Shown one piece after another: positions 50,121 to 60,219 of a DNA stretch of 64,000 bases. Below the pieces are notes generated by a model, which had not been told where the DNA came from, made no database searches, and worked only from the letters and a program-made list of their open reading frames with translations. Each line of letters begins with the position of its first letter. The stretch's first letter is position 1. Where the stretch lies: positions 1-64,000 of the forward strand of contig NZ_JACHTE010000006.1 of NCBI RefSeq assembly GCF_014145395.1, given 5' to 3'. Origin of the DNA: Marilutibacter penaei. GTDB lineage: Bacteria; Pseudomonadota; Gammaproteobacteria; Xanthomonadales; Xanthomonadaceae. Position numbers and translations under genes: made by a program.

Positions 50121-50528
50121 ATGGCAAGCACGCTCTACGCCGACGGCAGCCGTGGTCAGGCCGCCCTCGCCGAGATCAACATAACCCCGCTCGTCGACGT
50201 GATGCTGGTCCTGCTGGTGATCTTCATGGTCACCGCGCCCATCGCCAGCCAGACCCTCCTGACACGCCTGCCGCAGCCCAATACGGAGGCCACGCCGCCG
50301 ACGGACTCGCCCGTCCAGCTGCTCGCGACGGCGGACGGGAGCTACCTGCTCGACGGCGTGGCGCATGACCGGTCGACGCTGGGCTCGGCACTGGCGGATC
50401 GTTTCGCGGGCCATCCCGAGCGCGTGCTGCAGATTGCGGCGAGTGGCGATGCCGAATACCAGGCCTTCGCTGGAGCCCTTTCGGCGGCACGGGAAGCCGG
50501 CGTCACCCACATCGCCCAGGGGCGCTGA
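50121..50528 (+). CDS. Third ExbD-like protein
   Basis: 135-residue ExbD homologue with [21 protein letters not shown] (essential aspartate kept) and a divergent periplasmic part ending AREAGVTHIAQGR. AAGGAGG lies 5-11 bases before ATG 50121. It lies beyond the operon terminator, so it needs its own promoter. It may partner the same ExbB or another TonB system. Confidence 0.9.
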   Translation: MASTLYADGSRGQAALAEINITPLVDVMLVLLVIFMVTAPIASQTLLTRLPQPNTEATPPTDSPVQLLATADGSYLLDGVAHDRSTLGSALADRFAGHPERVLQIAASGDAEYQAFAGALSAAREAGVTHIAQGR

Positions 50529-50543
50529 CCGGTTGGAGGTGGC

Positions 50544-50563
50544 GGGGTGGGCGTGCCCACCCC
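50544..50563. terminator. Hairpin between exbD3 and pdxJ
   Basis: GGGGTGGGC and GCCCACCCC form a nearly continuous stem between the convergent genes. No T tract is present. Confidence 0.4.
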
Positions 50564-50607
50564 CAAGCCGATCCGGCTGACGCCGACGTCTGGACCCGGG
50601 GCGTCGC

Positions 50608-51372
50608 TCAGCCGTCCCCGAGCAGGCGGAGATAGCGGGACACCGTGGTCGACAAGCCCGCATACAGGGCCTCGGCCACGAGCGCATGACCGATTGAGAC
50701 CTCCAGCACGCCGGGCACGGCCGCCAGGAACGCCTGCAGGTTCTCCTGGTTGAGGTCGTGGCCGGCGTTGACCCCCAGACCTGCGGCCTGCGCGCGCATC
50801 GCGGCCCCGGCGAAGCGCTCCAGCATGCGCTCCGGCTCACCCTGCGCAAACGCCTCGGCCCAGGGCCCCGTGAACAACTCGACGCGGTCCGCGCCGCAGT
50901 CGCTGGCGCGCGCGATGGTGCAGGTCGCCGGGTCGCCATGGGCGTCCGCGAACAGACTGACCCGGCAGCCCATGCCCTTCAATTGCGTCACAAGCGGGCG
51001 CAACTGGACGGCATCCTTCACGAAATCGAATCCGTGGTCCGAGGTCAGCTGTGCATCCCCGTCCGGCACCAGGGTGGCCTGGGCCGGACGGGTCCGCTCG
51101 CACAGGGCGAGGAAGCCGGGATAACCGGGGCGGGGCGGCGCAAACGGGTTGCCCTCGAGGTTGAACTCGACGCCTCGCGCACGCGTGAGCTCGGCCAGCG
51201 CGTATACGTCGTCAGCGCGGATGTGGCGGGCATCGGGACGCGGGTGGACCGTGATCCCGTGCGCGCCGGCATCCAGGCAGGCCCGCGCGGCGGCCACGAC
51301 ATCCGGTTCCCGTCCGCCGCGCGAGTTGCGCAGCACCGCGATCTTGTTGACGTTGACGCTGAGGACGGTCAC
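50608..51372 (-). CDS. pdxJ: PdxJ, pyridoxine 5'-phosphate synthase
   Basis: 254-residue TIM-barrel enzyme that condenses 3-amino-2-oxopropyl phosphate with deoxyxylulose 5-phosphate in vitamin B6 synthesis. It starts [20 protein letters not shown] and has [41 protein letters not shown] and the C-terminal [12 protein letters not shown]. The GTG start 51372 is supported by GAGG upstream. It follows the small membrane gene with 7 bp between. Confidence 0.96.
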   Translation of the reverse strand: MTVLSVNVNKIAVLRNSRGGREPDVVAAARACLDAGAHGITVHPRPDARHIRADDVYALAELTRARGVEFNLEGNPFAPPRPGYPGFLALCERTRPAQATLVPDGDAQLTSDHGFDFVKDAVQLRPLVTQLKGMGCRVSLFADAHGDPATCTIARASDCGADRVELFTGPWAEAFAQGEPERMLERFAGAAMRAQAAGLGVNAGHDLNQENLQAFLAAVPGVLEVSIGHALVAEALYAGLSTTVSRYLRLLGDG

Positions 51373-51379
51373 GCGGCCC

Positions 51380-51652
51380 TCAGTTCGAAGGGGGCGCGGG
51401 GGGCGGCGTCACCGCCTCGGCGCGACGCCGGGCCTCGGCGGCTTCCCGCAGGCGCTGCAGCTCGGCGGTATCGACGATGGTGGCCACGTCGCGACTGGCA
51501 TCGCCGACCCGACGTGCCAGCAGCCCCATCACCCACGCGACGGTGAAACCAAGCGACAGCAGCAGGCAGAGGGCCAGCACGCCGGGCGAACTGGTCAGGA
51601 AAGCCGCCGCCAGCGCGGCGAAAGCGAGCAGCAGGAACAGCCAGGGCATCAT
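51380..51652 (-). CDS. Small membrane protein upstream of pdxJ
   Basis: 90 residues: two hydrophobic helices ([19 protein letters not shown] and [20 protein letters not shown]) and a charged helical tail ([17 protein letters not shown]). ATG 51652 or 51649. It is probably cotranscribed with pdxJ. No function can be assigned. Confidence 0.72.
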   Translation of the reverse strand: MMPWLFLLLAFAALAAAFLTSSPGVLALCLLLSLGFTVAWVMGLLARRVGDASRDVATIVDTAELQRLREAAEARRRAEAVTPPPAPPSN

Positions 51653-51761
51653 CTCGGTGCGATCCGGGCGGGGTGTGGGCACGAGTGTACCCGGGCCGTG
51701 CCTGCCCTCGCGCCCGGCCAGCCCGGTGCTGCGGCCATCCGTCGGTCGCCGGGCTTCCCCC

Positions 51762-53186
51762 TCACAGCAGCGGCGACACCAGCCGCGCGAGGGCCTCGGG
51801 CAGGCGCACGCGCCACAGGGCACGGTCGCGTTCGTCCTGGACCTGGCAGGCATAGTCGCACTCGCCTTCGATCAGCTCCGCCACCTGCGCGCACAGCCCC
51901 TTGTCCCGGAACAGCACGGACACTTCGAAGTTCAGCCGGAAGCTGCGGTGGTCGAAGTTCGCGCTGCCCAGCAGCACCAGGTCGTCGTCGCACAGCAGGG
52001 CCTTGGTGTGCAGCATCCGCGGGCCGTACTCGTAGATCTTGACCCCGGCCTGCAGCAATTCGTCGAAGTAGGACCGGGCGGCATAGGTCACCAGGTGGCT
52101 GTCGCTCATCTTGGGCACCACCAGGCGCACGTCCAGTCCGCCGAGCGCGGCGGACGTGAGCGCCATCCGCGCCGCTTCCCCGGGCACGAAATAGGGGGTG
52201 ACCAGCCACACCCGCCTGCGCGCATCGTGGATCGCGCTGACATGCAGCCGATGGATGGCCTCCCACGGCGAATCCGGGCCGCTGACCACCACCTGGGCGG
52301 GCACCTTGCCGATCACCCGGTTCGGGTGGGCGAGCTGGAGGGGCGGTTCGCCCGTGGCGTAGGCCCAGTCCTCGATGAACACCAGCTGCAGCTCGAGCAC
52401 CACGTTGCCCTCGAGCCGCATGTGCAGGTCGCGGTAGGCGTCGTCGCGCCGCCGCTCGTCCTCCTCGTCGGTGATGTTGATGCCACCGGTGAAGGCCACC
52501 CGGCTGTCGATCACCACGATCTTCCGGTGCGTGCGCAGGTTCAGCCACGGCCGTTTCCACAGGAACTTCAGCCGCATCGGGTGGAACCAGGCCACCTCGC
52601 CACCGGCGTCCAGCAACGGCTTCAGGAAGGTGTGCTTGCACTTCCCCGATCCCACCGCATCGATCAGCAGGCGGACCTTGACGCCGGCCTGCGCGCGGGC
52701 GACCAGCGCATCCCGCAGCTCGGTGCCGATGCAGTCCGGATTGAAGATGTAGTACTCGAGATGGATGTGTTCCCGCGCTTCGCGCACGGCGTCGATGAGG
52801 GCCGCGTACTTGGCCCCGCCGTCCACGAGCAGCTGGACCTCGGACGCGGTCGTCGGCGGCAGGCCGGTCACGGACTGGCCGAGGCGGGCGAGCTCCACCG
52901 CGTCGGGATCGGGCGTCAGGCCCGCCGGTGGGGCCGGGAGCGCAGCGCGCGACAGCTGCCGCTGCGCGGAACGGCGCCGGATCTTCTGCGGACCGAGGAA
53001 GTAGTAGATCAGGAAGCCGAGATAGGGCAGGGCGGCCAGGCTGATCAGCCAGCTCAGCGTCGCGACCGGCTCCCGCTTCTGCAGGATGATCCAGCCGCCG
53101 ATCCACACCAGGTACACCAGCCAGCCGATCGCCAGCCACAGCTCGATGCGCGGAAGTTCGAAGAACGAGTGCCAGAATGCGATCAG
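51762..53186 (-). CDS. cls: Cardiolipin synthase
   Basis: About 474-residue phospholipase D-type enzyme that joins two phosphatidylglycerols into cardiolipin. Two N-terminal helices (ELWLAIGWLVYLVWIGGWII and ATLSWLISLAALPYLGFLIY) are followed by two HKD sites: HRKIVVIDSRVAFTGG, and HTKALLCDDDLVLLGSAN. The helix-1 codons extend in frame upstream to a CTG at 53186, six bases after GGAGGG; no ATG or GTG with such spacing exists. The first GTG is at 53117 and would cut away helix 1, so CTG initiation is proposed. Confidence 0.9.
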   Translation of the reverse strand: MIAFWHSFFELPRIELWLAIGWLVYLVWIGGWIILQKREPVATLSWLISLAALPYLGFLIYYFLGPQKIRRRSAQRQLSRAALPAPPAGLTPDPDAVELARLGQSVTGLPPTTASEVQLLVDGGAKYAALIDAVREAREHIHLEYYIFNPDCIGTELRDALVARAQAGVKVRLLIDAVGSGKCKHTFLKPLLDAGGEVAWFHPMRLKFLWKRPWLNLRTHRKIVVIDSRVAFTGGINITDEEDERRRDDAYRDLHMRLEGNVVLELQLVFIEDWAYATGEPPLQLAHPNRVIGKVPAQVVVSGPDSPWEAIHRLHVSAIHDARRRVWLVTPYFVPGEAARMALTSAALGGLDVRLVVPKMSDSHLVTYAARSYFDELLQAGVKIYEYGPRMLHTKALLCDDDLVLLGSANFDHRSFRLNFEVSVLFRDKGLCAQVAELIEGECDYACQVQDERDRALWRVRLPEALARLVSPLL

Positions 53187-53260
53187 GGGGAACCCTCCGG
53201 TGCATGAACGAGCCGTCCCCGGTCGCGCAGGGTGCGACGGGCGCGGCGTAGCCTAGGTGC

Positions 53261-54361
53261 ATGGATGATGCCCGGAAACCGCGCGAACCGAATCCACGCC
53301 GCGTGAAGGGGCGCGGGGCGCCCTCGCAGGTGGACGGACGCTTCGCGGTGACCCGGGTGGAAGGCGCCGACGATGGCTGGGGCTCGCTGGGCGAGGCCCT
53401 GGCGGACACGCCCAACCCGGCGACGCGCGTCAGCGAGGAACGCGCCCGCTCCATCATCAGCCGCAACGCGTCGCCGGACGTCGGCTTCAGCCAGTCGGTC
53501 AACCCGTACCGCGGCTGCGAGCACGGATGCGCGTACTGCTTCGCGCGCCCCTCCCATGCGTACCTGGACCTGTCGCCCGGCCTGGACTTCGAGACCCGGC
53601 TGTTCGCGAAGACCAATGCCGCCGAACGGCTCCGCGACGAACTGGGGCGGCGCGCCTACCGCTGCGCACCCATCGCGCTCGGCATCAATACCGATGCCTA
53701 CCAGCCCAGCGAGCGCCGCTACCGCATCACCCGTGCCTGCCTGGACGTGCTGGCCGAGTGCCGGCATCCGGTCAGCATCGTGACCAAGAGCGCGGCGGTC
53801 CTGGACGACCTCGCGCTGCTCGCGGACCTCGCGCGCGACCGGCTGGCGACCGTCTACCTGTCGGTGACCACGCTCGACAATCGCCTGTCGGCCCGCATGG
53901 AGCCCCGCGCGTCCGCCCCGCATGCCCGGCTGAACGCCATCCGCGCGCTCCATGAGGCGGGGGTGCCGGTGGGCGTGCTGGTGGCGCCGGTCATCCCGGG
54001 CATCACCGACCACGAGCTCGAAGCCATCCTCGAAGCCGCCCGGGAGGCCGGCGCCGCTTCGGCCGGCCACGTGCTGCTCCGCCTGCCGCACGAACTCCGG
54101 CAACTGTGGCGGGAGTGGCTGTCGGTGCACTATCCGGAGCGCGCGGCGCACGTCATGAGCCTGGTCCAGCAGATGCGCGGCGGCAAGGATTACGACAGCA
54201 CCTTCGGGACCCGCATGCGCGGCGAAGGCCCGTTCGCCGAGCTGATCGCGCAACGCTTCAAGCGGGCGCACCGGCGACTCGGATATGCCCGCCTGCCGCC
54301 GCTCGACTGCAGCCGTTTCGTTCCGCCTCGGCCCGACTCGCCCCAGCGCGAGCTGTTCTGA
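53261..54361 (+). CDS. PA0069-type radical SAM protein
   Basis: 366-residue iron-sulfur enzyme of the PA0069/Rv2578c family. The cluster motif CEHGCAYC with YRG before it is at about residues 86-94, preceded by the family's NPYRG signature. The substrate is not known. TAGCCT lies six bases before ATG 53261 and no ribosome binding site is visible. Confidence 0.9.
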   Translation: MDDARKPREPNPRRVKGRGAPSQVDGRFAVTRVEGADDGWGSLGEALADTPNPATRVSEERARSIISRNASPDVGFSQSVNPYRGCEHGCAYCFARPSHAYLDLSPGLDFETRLFAKTNAAERLRDELGRRAYRCAPIALGINTDAYQPSERRYRITRACLDVLAECRHPVSIVTKSAAVLDDLALLADLARDRLATVYLSVTTLDNRLSARMEPRASAPHARLNAIRALHEAGVPVGVLVAPVIPGITDHELEAILEAAREAGAASAGHVLLRLPHELRQLWREWLSVHYPERAAHVMSLVQQMRGGKDYDSTFGTRMRGEGPFAELIAQRFKRAHRRLGYARLPPLDCSRFVPPRPDSPQRELF

Positions 54362-54369
54362 GCCGGCGC

Positions 54370-56223
54370 TCAGACCCCGCCGAAGCCACCGGGCATCAGT
54401 GGACCGCCCAGCCATAGCCAGCGGGCGATCCAGGCGCTGGTCAGCGCGAGCAGGATCGACAGCGGCAGGCCGATGCGGATGAAGTCGCTGAAGCGGTACT
54501 GGCCCGGCCCGAGGATCAGCAGGTTGCCGTGGTGCCCGATCGGGATCAGGAAGGTCACGACCGCGCCAAGGGCCGTGCAGACCACGAAAGGCGTCACCGG
54601 AAGGCCGAGCGACTGCGCCAGCGAGATCGCAATCGGCCCGAGCAGCACCGTGGTCGCGGCATCCGACAGGACCTGCGACAGCAGCCCGGCCGCGGCGAAC
54701 ATCACCAGCAGGATCGACAGTGGCGACCATTGCGAGACCACCTGCAGCAGGCCCTGGGCGAGCAGGGCGGCAGTGCCGGTCTGCTCCATCGCGATGCCCA
54801 GCGGGATCACGCCGGCGATCATCACGAAGATGCGCACGTCGACCTCGCGGTAGGCCTGTTCGATGTCGACGCAGCGCGTGGCCACCATGGCCACCGCGCC
54901 GAGCAGGAACGCCAGCGGCACCGGCAGCCACTCGGTGGCGGCGGCGAGGATGGTGGCGCCCATCACCATCAGGGCGATCGGCGCCCGGATGCGTCGTTTG
55001 GCCTCGCCGGCGAACGGCACCAGCATCAGGAAGCCGTGATGCGCGGCCAGTTCCGCGAAGCGCGCGGGCTTGCCCCACAGGACCAGCAGGTCGCCTTCGC
55101 GGAGGCGGGCATCGGCGATGCGCGGCGCGATCGTCGCGTCGCGTCGCCACAGCCCGGCGATCACCGCATGGAAGCGGCGCGAGAAATCCAGTTCGCGCAC
55201 CGAGTGGCCGATGAACTCCGAGCCCGGTGCCACCACCGCCTGCACCAGCTGTGCCTCGCCGTCGCCGGTCACGGTGCTGCCGAACCGCGCCACCGCGTTG
55301 AGGTCCAGGCCCGGGTCGTCGTGCAGCGACGCCAGGGTGTCGGCCGAGGCCTCCACCAGCAGCACGTCGCCGGAGATCAGCGGGCTGGACTCGCCCAGGT
55401 CCTTGCGCAGCCGGCCGTCGCGCATCCAGCCGACCAGGCGGAATTTCTCGCCCAGCGCCTTGCGCAGGTCGGACAGGGGGCGCGTGCTCCAGCGCGATCC
55501 TTCGACGACCAGCAGTTCGGTCCGGTAGCGGTCCAGGCGCAGGTATTCGTCGTCGCTGCTGTCGGAGCCACGCTTGGGCAACAGCCAGTGCGTGAGCAGC
55601 ATGTAGACCATGCCGATCAGCACCAGGGCGATGCCGATCGGCGTGATCGAAAAGATCCCCAGCCCCTCGGTGCCGGTGCGCTGGATCAGGTTGTTGGCCA
55701 GCAGGAACGCCGGCGCACTGACGAGGGTGAGCGTCGTCCCCAGCGAAGCGGCAAAGGACATCGGCATCAGCAGCCGCGACACCGACAGCCCGCGCGCCCG
55801 CGCGAACCGGCTGAGGATCGGCAGCATCATCGCCGTCACCATCACGTGGTGCGTGAACGAGGACAGCGCGGCCACCACCGGCATCACCACCGCGATCGCC
55901 CGGCTCTCGCTGTGGCCGCCGACACGGGCGATCCACTGGCCGATGCGCTCGGTGATGCCGGTCGCGGCGAGTCCGCCTGAGATGATGAAGACCGCCGCGA
56001 CGATGATCGCCGGCTCGCTGGCGAAGCCCGACAGCGCCTGCTTCGAGTCCAGGATGCCCGTCACCACCAGCGCCAGCAGGCTCAGCATGGCGGTCACGTC
56101 CACGCGCAGGCGCTCGCTGACGAACAGGTACAGCGTGCCCGCCAGGATCAGCAGGAACGCCACCTGCTGCCAGGACACCTGGCTGAGCAAGGTCTGCGTG
56201 AACGGGGAGGCGACGGCATCCAT
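54370..56223 (-). CDS. SLC13-family transporter with TrkA-C domains
   Basis: 617-residue membrane protein of the CitT/ArsB-like SLC13 group. It has about twelve helices in two halves (AFLLILAGTLYLFVSERLR; IFVMIAGVIPLGIAMEQTG; TALGAVVTFLIPIGHHGN) separated by two cytoplasmic TrkA-C (RCK) domains (about residues 200-390; DVLLVEASADTLASL, GDLLVLWGKPARF). Substrates may be sulfate or dicarboxylates. Start ATG 56223, or ATG 56232. Confidence 0.88.
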   Translation of the reverse strand: MDAVASPFTQTLLSQVSWQQVAFLLILAGTLYLFVSERLRVDVTAMLSLLALVVTGILDSKQALSGFASEPAIIVAAVFIISGGLAATGITERIGQWIARVGGHSESRAIAVVMPVVAALSSFTHHVMVTAMMLPILSRFARARGLSVSRLLMPMSFAASLGTTLTLVSAPAFLLANNLIQRTGTEGLGIFSITPIGIALVLIGMVYMLLTHWLLPKRGSDSSDDEYLRLDRYRTELLVVEGSRWSTRPLSDLRKALGEKFRLVGWMRDGRLRKDLGESSPLISGDVLLVEASADTLASLHDDPGLDLNAVARFGSTVTGDGEAQLVQAVVAPGSEFIGHSVRELDFSRRFHAVIAGLWRRDATIAPRIADARLREGDLLVLWGKPARFAELAAHHGFLMLVPFAGEAKRRIRAPIALMVMGATILAAATEWLPVPLAFLLGAVAMVATRCVDIEQAYREVDVRIFVMIAGVIPLGIAMEQTGTAALLAQGLLQVVSQWSPLSILLVMFAAAGLLSQVLSDAATTVLLGPIAISLAQSLGLPVTPFVVCTALGAVVTFLIPIGHHGNLLILGPGQYRFSDFIRIGLPLSILLALTSAWIARWLWLGGPLMPGGFGGV

Positions 56224-56312
56224 GGGGCGCATTGTGCGGCATAAGGCGCCGTTCGCCTGCACCGGGCCATCACGACCGTCCCGGCTACACTGGCATCGAC
56301 CCCGGAACCACG

Positions 56313-57461
56313 ATGCCGATGCAAACCACTGCAACGCTTTCCAGCCTGCCGGGCGATACGGCACTGCGTCTGGTCATGGCGGCGTCGGGCATCGGGATGG
56401 CAATCGTCTCCATCGACGGCCACTTCGTCGAAACCAATGCCGTGTTGTCGCGAATGCTCGGTTACGCGGGCGAAGACCTCGCTGGCCGCAGCCTCCAGGA
56501 CGTGACCCATCCTGACGACCGCCCGCTCGTCGAGCAGTTCACCCGGCGCCTGACCCACGGCCCGGACGGCCTGCTCGATGCCCGCAAGCGCTATCTCCGC
56601 CGCGACGGCTCCATGTTCTGGGCGCAGTTGAACAGCGCGGTCATCCGCGACGCCGACGGCGAGCCGATGTACCTGCTCTCCCAGGTGCGCGACATCAGCG
56701 ACGAAGTCCAGCGGGAGGAGGCCCTGCGCGCGCGCGCCGACCAGCGCGGCCTGGAGCTGGAGGCCTCGCATCACCAGCTGCAGCTGTTCGCCGATGCCGT
56801 CGCGCACGACATGCGCGCGCCGCTGCGGTCGATCGAAAGCTTCTCGCAGCGCCTCGGCCAGCGCCTGGCCCCGCACCTCGACGACGAGGCCCGCGAGCAC
56901 CTGCAGCGCATCCACTCGGCGGCCAACCGCATGTCCAGCCTGCTGGACGGGCTGGGCCGGCTCTCGCGCGCCACCCGCGCGCCGCTGAACCCCAGGCGCG
57001 TCGACCTCAGCCTGCTGGCCGAGTGGGCGCTGGCCGAACAGCAGGACGCCGATCCGGACCGGCAGGTGGAGATCAGCGTCGAACCGGGCCTGCTCGCCGA
57101 GGGCGACGAACGCCTGCTCAAGCTGATGCTCGACGAACTCGCCGCGAATGCCTGGGTGTTCACCCGCGGCCGCGAGGCGGCTAGCATCGAGGTCGACGGG
57201 CGCTGCGAAGGCGGGCGGCTCCGCCTGCGGATCCGTGACAACGGCACGGGCTTCGACATGCGTTACCTTCATAAACTGTTCGAGCCGTTCCAGCGCCTGC
57301 ATGGCCTGGAAGACGGCGCGGGACACGGGCTGGGCCTTGCGATTGCCCAGCGGGTGGCGGAACGCCACGGGGGGCGCATCACGGCCGAATCACGGCCCGG
57401 ACACGGCAGCACGTTCACGCTTGAACTGCCGGTGCCACCCGCTGGAACAGGGGGAACGTGA
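56313..57461 (+). CDS. PAS-domain sensor histidine kinase
   Basis: 382-residue cytoplasmic kinase with no membrane helix. A PAS fold spans about residues 12-125 (GIGMAIVSIDGHFVETNAVL, YLLSQVRDIS). The HisKA box FADAVAHDMRAPLRSIESF is near 165-185, and the ATPase motifs are DELAANAWVFT, RDNGTGFD and GHGLGLAIAQR. It resembles phytochrome-type kinases without the chromophore domain. It pairs with the response regulator three bases downstream. Confidence 0.92.
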   Translation: MPMQTTATLSSLPGDTALRLVMAASGIGMAIVSIDGHFVETNAVLSRMLGYAGEDLAGRSLQDVTHPDDRPLVEQFTRRLTHGPDGLLDARKRYLRRDGSMFWAQLNSAVIRDADGEPMYLLSQVRDISDEVQREEALRARADQRGLELEASHHQLQLFADAVAHDMRAPLRSIESFSQRLGQRLAPHLDDEAREHLQRIHSAANRMSSLLDGLGRLSRATRAPLNPRRVDLSLLAEWALAEQQDADPDRQVEISVEPGLLAEGDERLLKLMLDELAANAWVFTRGREAASIEVDGRCEGGRLRLRIRDNGTGFDMRYLHKLFEPFQRLHGLEDGAGHGLGLAIAQRVAERHGGRITAESRPGHGSTFTLELPVPPAGTGGT

Positions 57462-57464
57462 TAC

Positions 57465-57899
57465 GTGGACAAAGTGATACTGCTGGTCGAAGACAATCCC
57501 GACGACATCGAGCTGACCCGCCTGGCCTTCGACGAGGCCAAGGTCGCCAACCAGCTGGTGGTGGCCGGCGATGGCGTCCAGGCGCTGGATTACCTGTTCG
57601 CGCGCGGCCCCCACGCCGACCGCGACCCGCACGACCTGCCGTCGATCATCCTGCTGGACCTCAACCTGCCCAAGGTGGACGGCCGCGAAGTGCTGGAAGC
57701 GATCCGCGCCGAACCGCGCACCCGCACCATCCCGGTCGTGGTGATGACCACCAGCTCCGAACCGATGGACATCGACGCCTGCTACGCGCTGGGCGCGAAC
57801 AGCTACATCCGCAAGCCGGTGGACTTCGAGCAGTTCGTGTGGGCGGTGAAGCAGGTCGGCCTGTACTGGTTGGTGCTCAACCAGGCCCGCACCGCCTGA
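57465..57899 (+). CDS. Rcp1-like single-domain response regulator
   Basis: 144-residue CheY-like receiver. Acidic pair VEDNPDD, phosphoacceptor LLDLNLPKVDG, and YIRKPVDFEQF with its lysine. It lacks an output domain, like cyanobacterial Rcp1. GTG 57465 lies three bases after the kinase stop, so it is in the same operon and is its likely partner. Confidence 0.92.
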   Translation: MDKVILLVEDNPDDIELTRLAFDEAKVANQLVVAGDGVQALDYLFARGPHADRDPHDLPSIILLDLNLPKVDGREVLEAIRAEPRTRTIPVVVMTTSSEPMDIDACYALGANSYIRKPVDFEQFVWAVKQVGLYWLVLNQARTA

Positions 57900-57915
57900 G
57901 CCGCGCCGGCGCGCC

Positions 57916-58638
57916 TCAGCCGCGCGCCCCGGCGCCACCGCCGTAGAGCGTCTCCGCGCGCTGGAACAGCACCCAGCTGGTGGCGATGTACTTGTCGCCG
58001 CCCTCGGGGCGGTTGCCGCGATGGGTATGGGTGAACGCGGCCGGCGCGATCAGCAGGCTGCCGGTCCGCGGCGCGACCTTGCGTCGCTGGTGCAGGAACT
58101 CGGTCTCCCCGGCCCCGAACCCCTCGTTGAGGTACACCGTCCACAGCAGGTGGCGATGCAGGGTCTCGCCGTGGGCATCGCGCGGGAACAGCTCGCAGTG
58201 CCAATAGGGATAACCGCCGCGCCCCCCGGTGTAACGCTGCAGGTTGATCGCGCCGGGACGGAGCACGGTCTGGGCGACCCCGGCCAGCGCCTCGTCGTCC
58301 ATGGCCTGCAGGCGTTCGGCGGTGAGCCGGTGGCGGCGGCCGTCCGGATCGGCCACCTCCAGCATCAACGGCGCGATCAGGGTGTAGGGATGGCGGCGCA
58401 GGTAGGCCATCACGCCCTTGAACACCGCGGCATTCAACTGCTGCTCGATGTCCTGCCACTCGGGCTTGCCCGCCAGCGTGATGTCGCGGCTGTCCTTGAG
58501 GTCCGGGCGGTGCCCGCCGCCGACCAGGCCGGGCTGGTCGGCGCCGCTGCGCTCGAAGCGCTCGATCATCGCCGCGCACTGCGCGCGGTCGAGCGCATCC
58601 GGGAAGACTTCGATGAAGTCGGGGGCGGTGTCGTCCAT
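57916..58638 (-). CDS. 2OG-Fe(II) oxygenase superfamily protein
   Basis: 240-residue non-heme iron enzyme of the prolyl-4-hydroxylase-like group. The iron ligands are in YPYWHCELFPRD (His and nearby Asp/Glu) and the distal THTHRGNRP, where the arginine binds 2-oxoglutarate. RYTGGRGGYPYWH is the family's core. ATG 58638; ATG 58668 is an alternative. Substrate unknown. Confidence 0.85.
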   Translation of the reverse strand: MDDTAPDFIEVFPDALDRAQCAAMIERFERSGADQPGLVGGGHRPDLKDSRDITLAGKPEWQDIEQQLNAAVFKGVMAYLRRHPYTLIAPLMLEVADPDGRRHRLTAERLQAMDDEALAGVAQTVLRPGAINLQRYTGGRGGYPYWHCELFPRDAHGETLHRHLLWTVYLNEGFGAGETEFLHQRRKVAPRTGSLLIAPAAFTHTHRGNRPEGGDKYIATSWVLFQRAETLYGGGAGARG

Positions 58639-58720
58639 GCCAATGCCGGTGTCGGAGCCGGCCTGCATCCTCGCATGAAGCCCCGGGGGAGGGCCAAACC
58701 GTGCGCCCGGGGCAGGGGCC

Positions 58721-59755
58721 TCAGCCGGCGTCGTGGCGGGCGTGGTAGCCCACCGCGGCCTCGACCTCGGCCTTGGAGCCGAGGAACACCGGCACGCGCT
58801 GGTGCAGGCCGGTCGGCTGGACCTCGAGCATGCGCTGGCGGCCAGTGCTGGCGGCACCGCCGGCCTGCTCGACCAGGAAGCTCATCGGGTTGGCTTCGTA
58901 CATCAGCCGCAGCTTGCCGCCCTTGGCCGCGCACTTGCTGTCGAGCGGATAGCTGAAGATGCCGCCGCGGGTCAGGATGCGGTGCACGTCGGCGACCATG
59001 CTGGCCACCCAGCGCATGTTGAAGTCCTTGCCGCGCGGGCCTTCCTTGCCGGCCAGGAGGTCACCGACATAGGCCTGCATCGGCGCTTCCCAGAAGCGCT
59101 GGTTGGACATGTTCACGGCGAATTCCTTCGTCTCCTCGGGAATCGTCATGCCGCGCTGGGTCAGCACGAAGCTGCCGATCTCGCGGTCCAGGGTGAAGGC
59201 ATGGGTGCCGTGGCCGATGGTCAGCACCAGCATCGTGCTGGGCCCGTAGGTGCAGTAGCCGGCCGCGACCTGCGCGGTGCCGGGCTGCAGGTAGTGCTCG
59301 TCGGCCGGCGTGGTGACGCCGTCGGGGCAGCGCAGCACCGAGAAGATCGTGCCGACCGAGATGTTCACGTCGATGTTGGAGCTGCCGTCCAGCGGATCGA
59401 ACAGCAGCAGGTAGTTGCCGCGCGGATGGACGTCCGGGATCGGCTGGCTGTGGTCCATCTCCTCCGAGGCGAGGCCGGCTAGGTGCCCGCCCCAGGCATT
59501 GGCCTCCATCAGGATCTCGTTGCTGAGCACGTCGAGCTTCTTCTGCGCCTCGCCCTGGATGTTGATGCTGGCCTCGCCGGCGGTGCCGGCATCGCCGAGC
59601 ACGCCGCCAAGCGCGCCCTTGCCGACCGCGATCGAGATGCTCTTGCAGGCCCGGGCCACGACTTCGATCAGCAGGCGGGCATCGGCATTGATGCGCCCGG
59701 CACGCTGTTCCTCGAGGAGATGGCGGGTCAGTGAAACGGTGCTGGACGGCGACAT
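58721..59755 (-). CDS. fbp: Fructose-1,6-bisphosphatase class I
   Basis: 344-residue gluconeogenic phosphatase, the usual length. Metal and phosphate motifs are [28 protein letters not shown] and the C-terminal [22 protein letters not shown] with the catalytic lysine region. Start ATG 59755. It is a single gene. Confidence 0.96.
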   Translation of the reverse strand: MSPSSTVSLTRHLLEEQRAGRINADARLLIEVVARACKSISIAVGKGALGGVLGDAGTAGEASINIQGEAQKKLDVLSNEILMEANAWGGHLAGLASEEMDHSQPIPDVHPRGNYLLLFDPLDGSSNIDVNISVGTIFSVLRCPDGVTTPADEHYLQPGTAQVAAGYCTYGPSTMLVLTIGHGTHAFTLDREIGSFVLTQRGMTIPEETKEFAVNMSNQRFWEAPMQAYVGDLLAGKEGPRGKDFNMRWVASMVADVHRILTRGGIFSYPLDSKCAAKGGKLRLMYEANPMSFLVEQAGGAASTGRQRMLEVQPTGLHQRVPVFLGSKAEVEAAVGYHARHDAG

Positions 59756-60219
59756 GGCGGGTGCAGGCCTGCGGAAACGGGGCGCCATTGTCGCCGAAAG
59801 CCACCGGCGGTGCTGCCTTCGGGCGGAGGAAAAACCCAGCAAAAACAATGACAACGATGTCAGCTGGCATGCCCGGTAGGCAGCGCTCCTGCCGCGACGC
59901 CGGGGCAGGAGCGGTCCACGTACTCGGGTGCGGGCGCCGTGCACGGGCCAGCGCGGCGCGCAAGCGGACACGGGACCGTCTCCGAACGGGGCACCCCGGC
60001 CCTGCGGCCGGCCCGCCGGGCGTCCACGCGCACCGCGCCGGCCCCGTCGAGGTCCCCGTCGTGCCCGCCGATGGACCTGGCGGGGCCCCGGCCGGACGCC
60101 CGCGGTCCGCAGGCGAACCGCGCTGGCCCTCGCGCGAACCCGATGCGGTCCATGCGAGCGCTGTTGGGACGAGTCGTCGGGCAGAAAGGCATTCGTGATT
60201 GCGGGGTGGGGGGTCGTAG

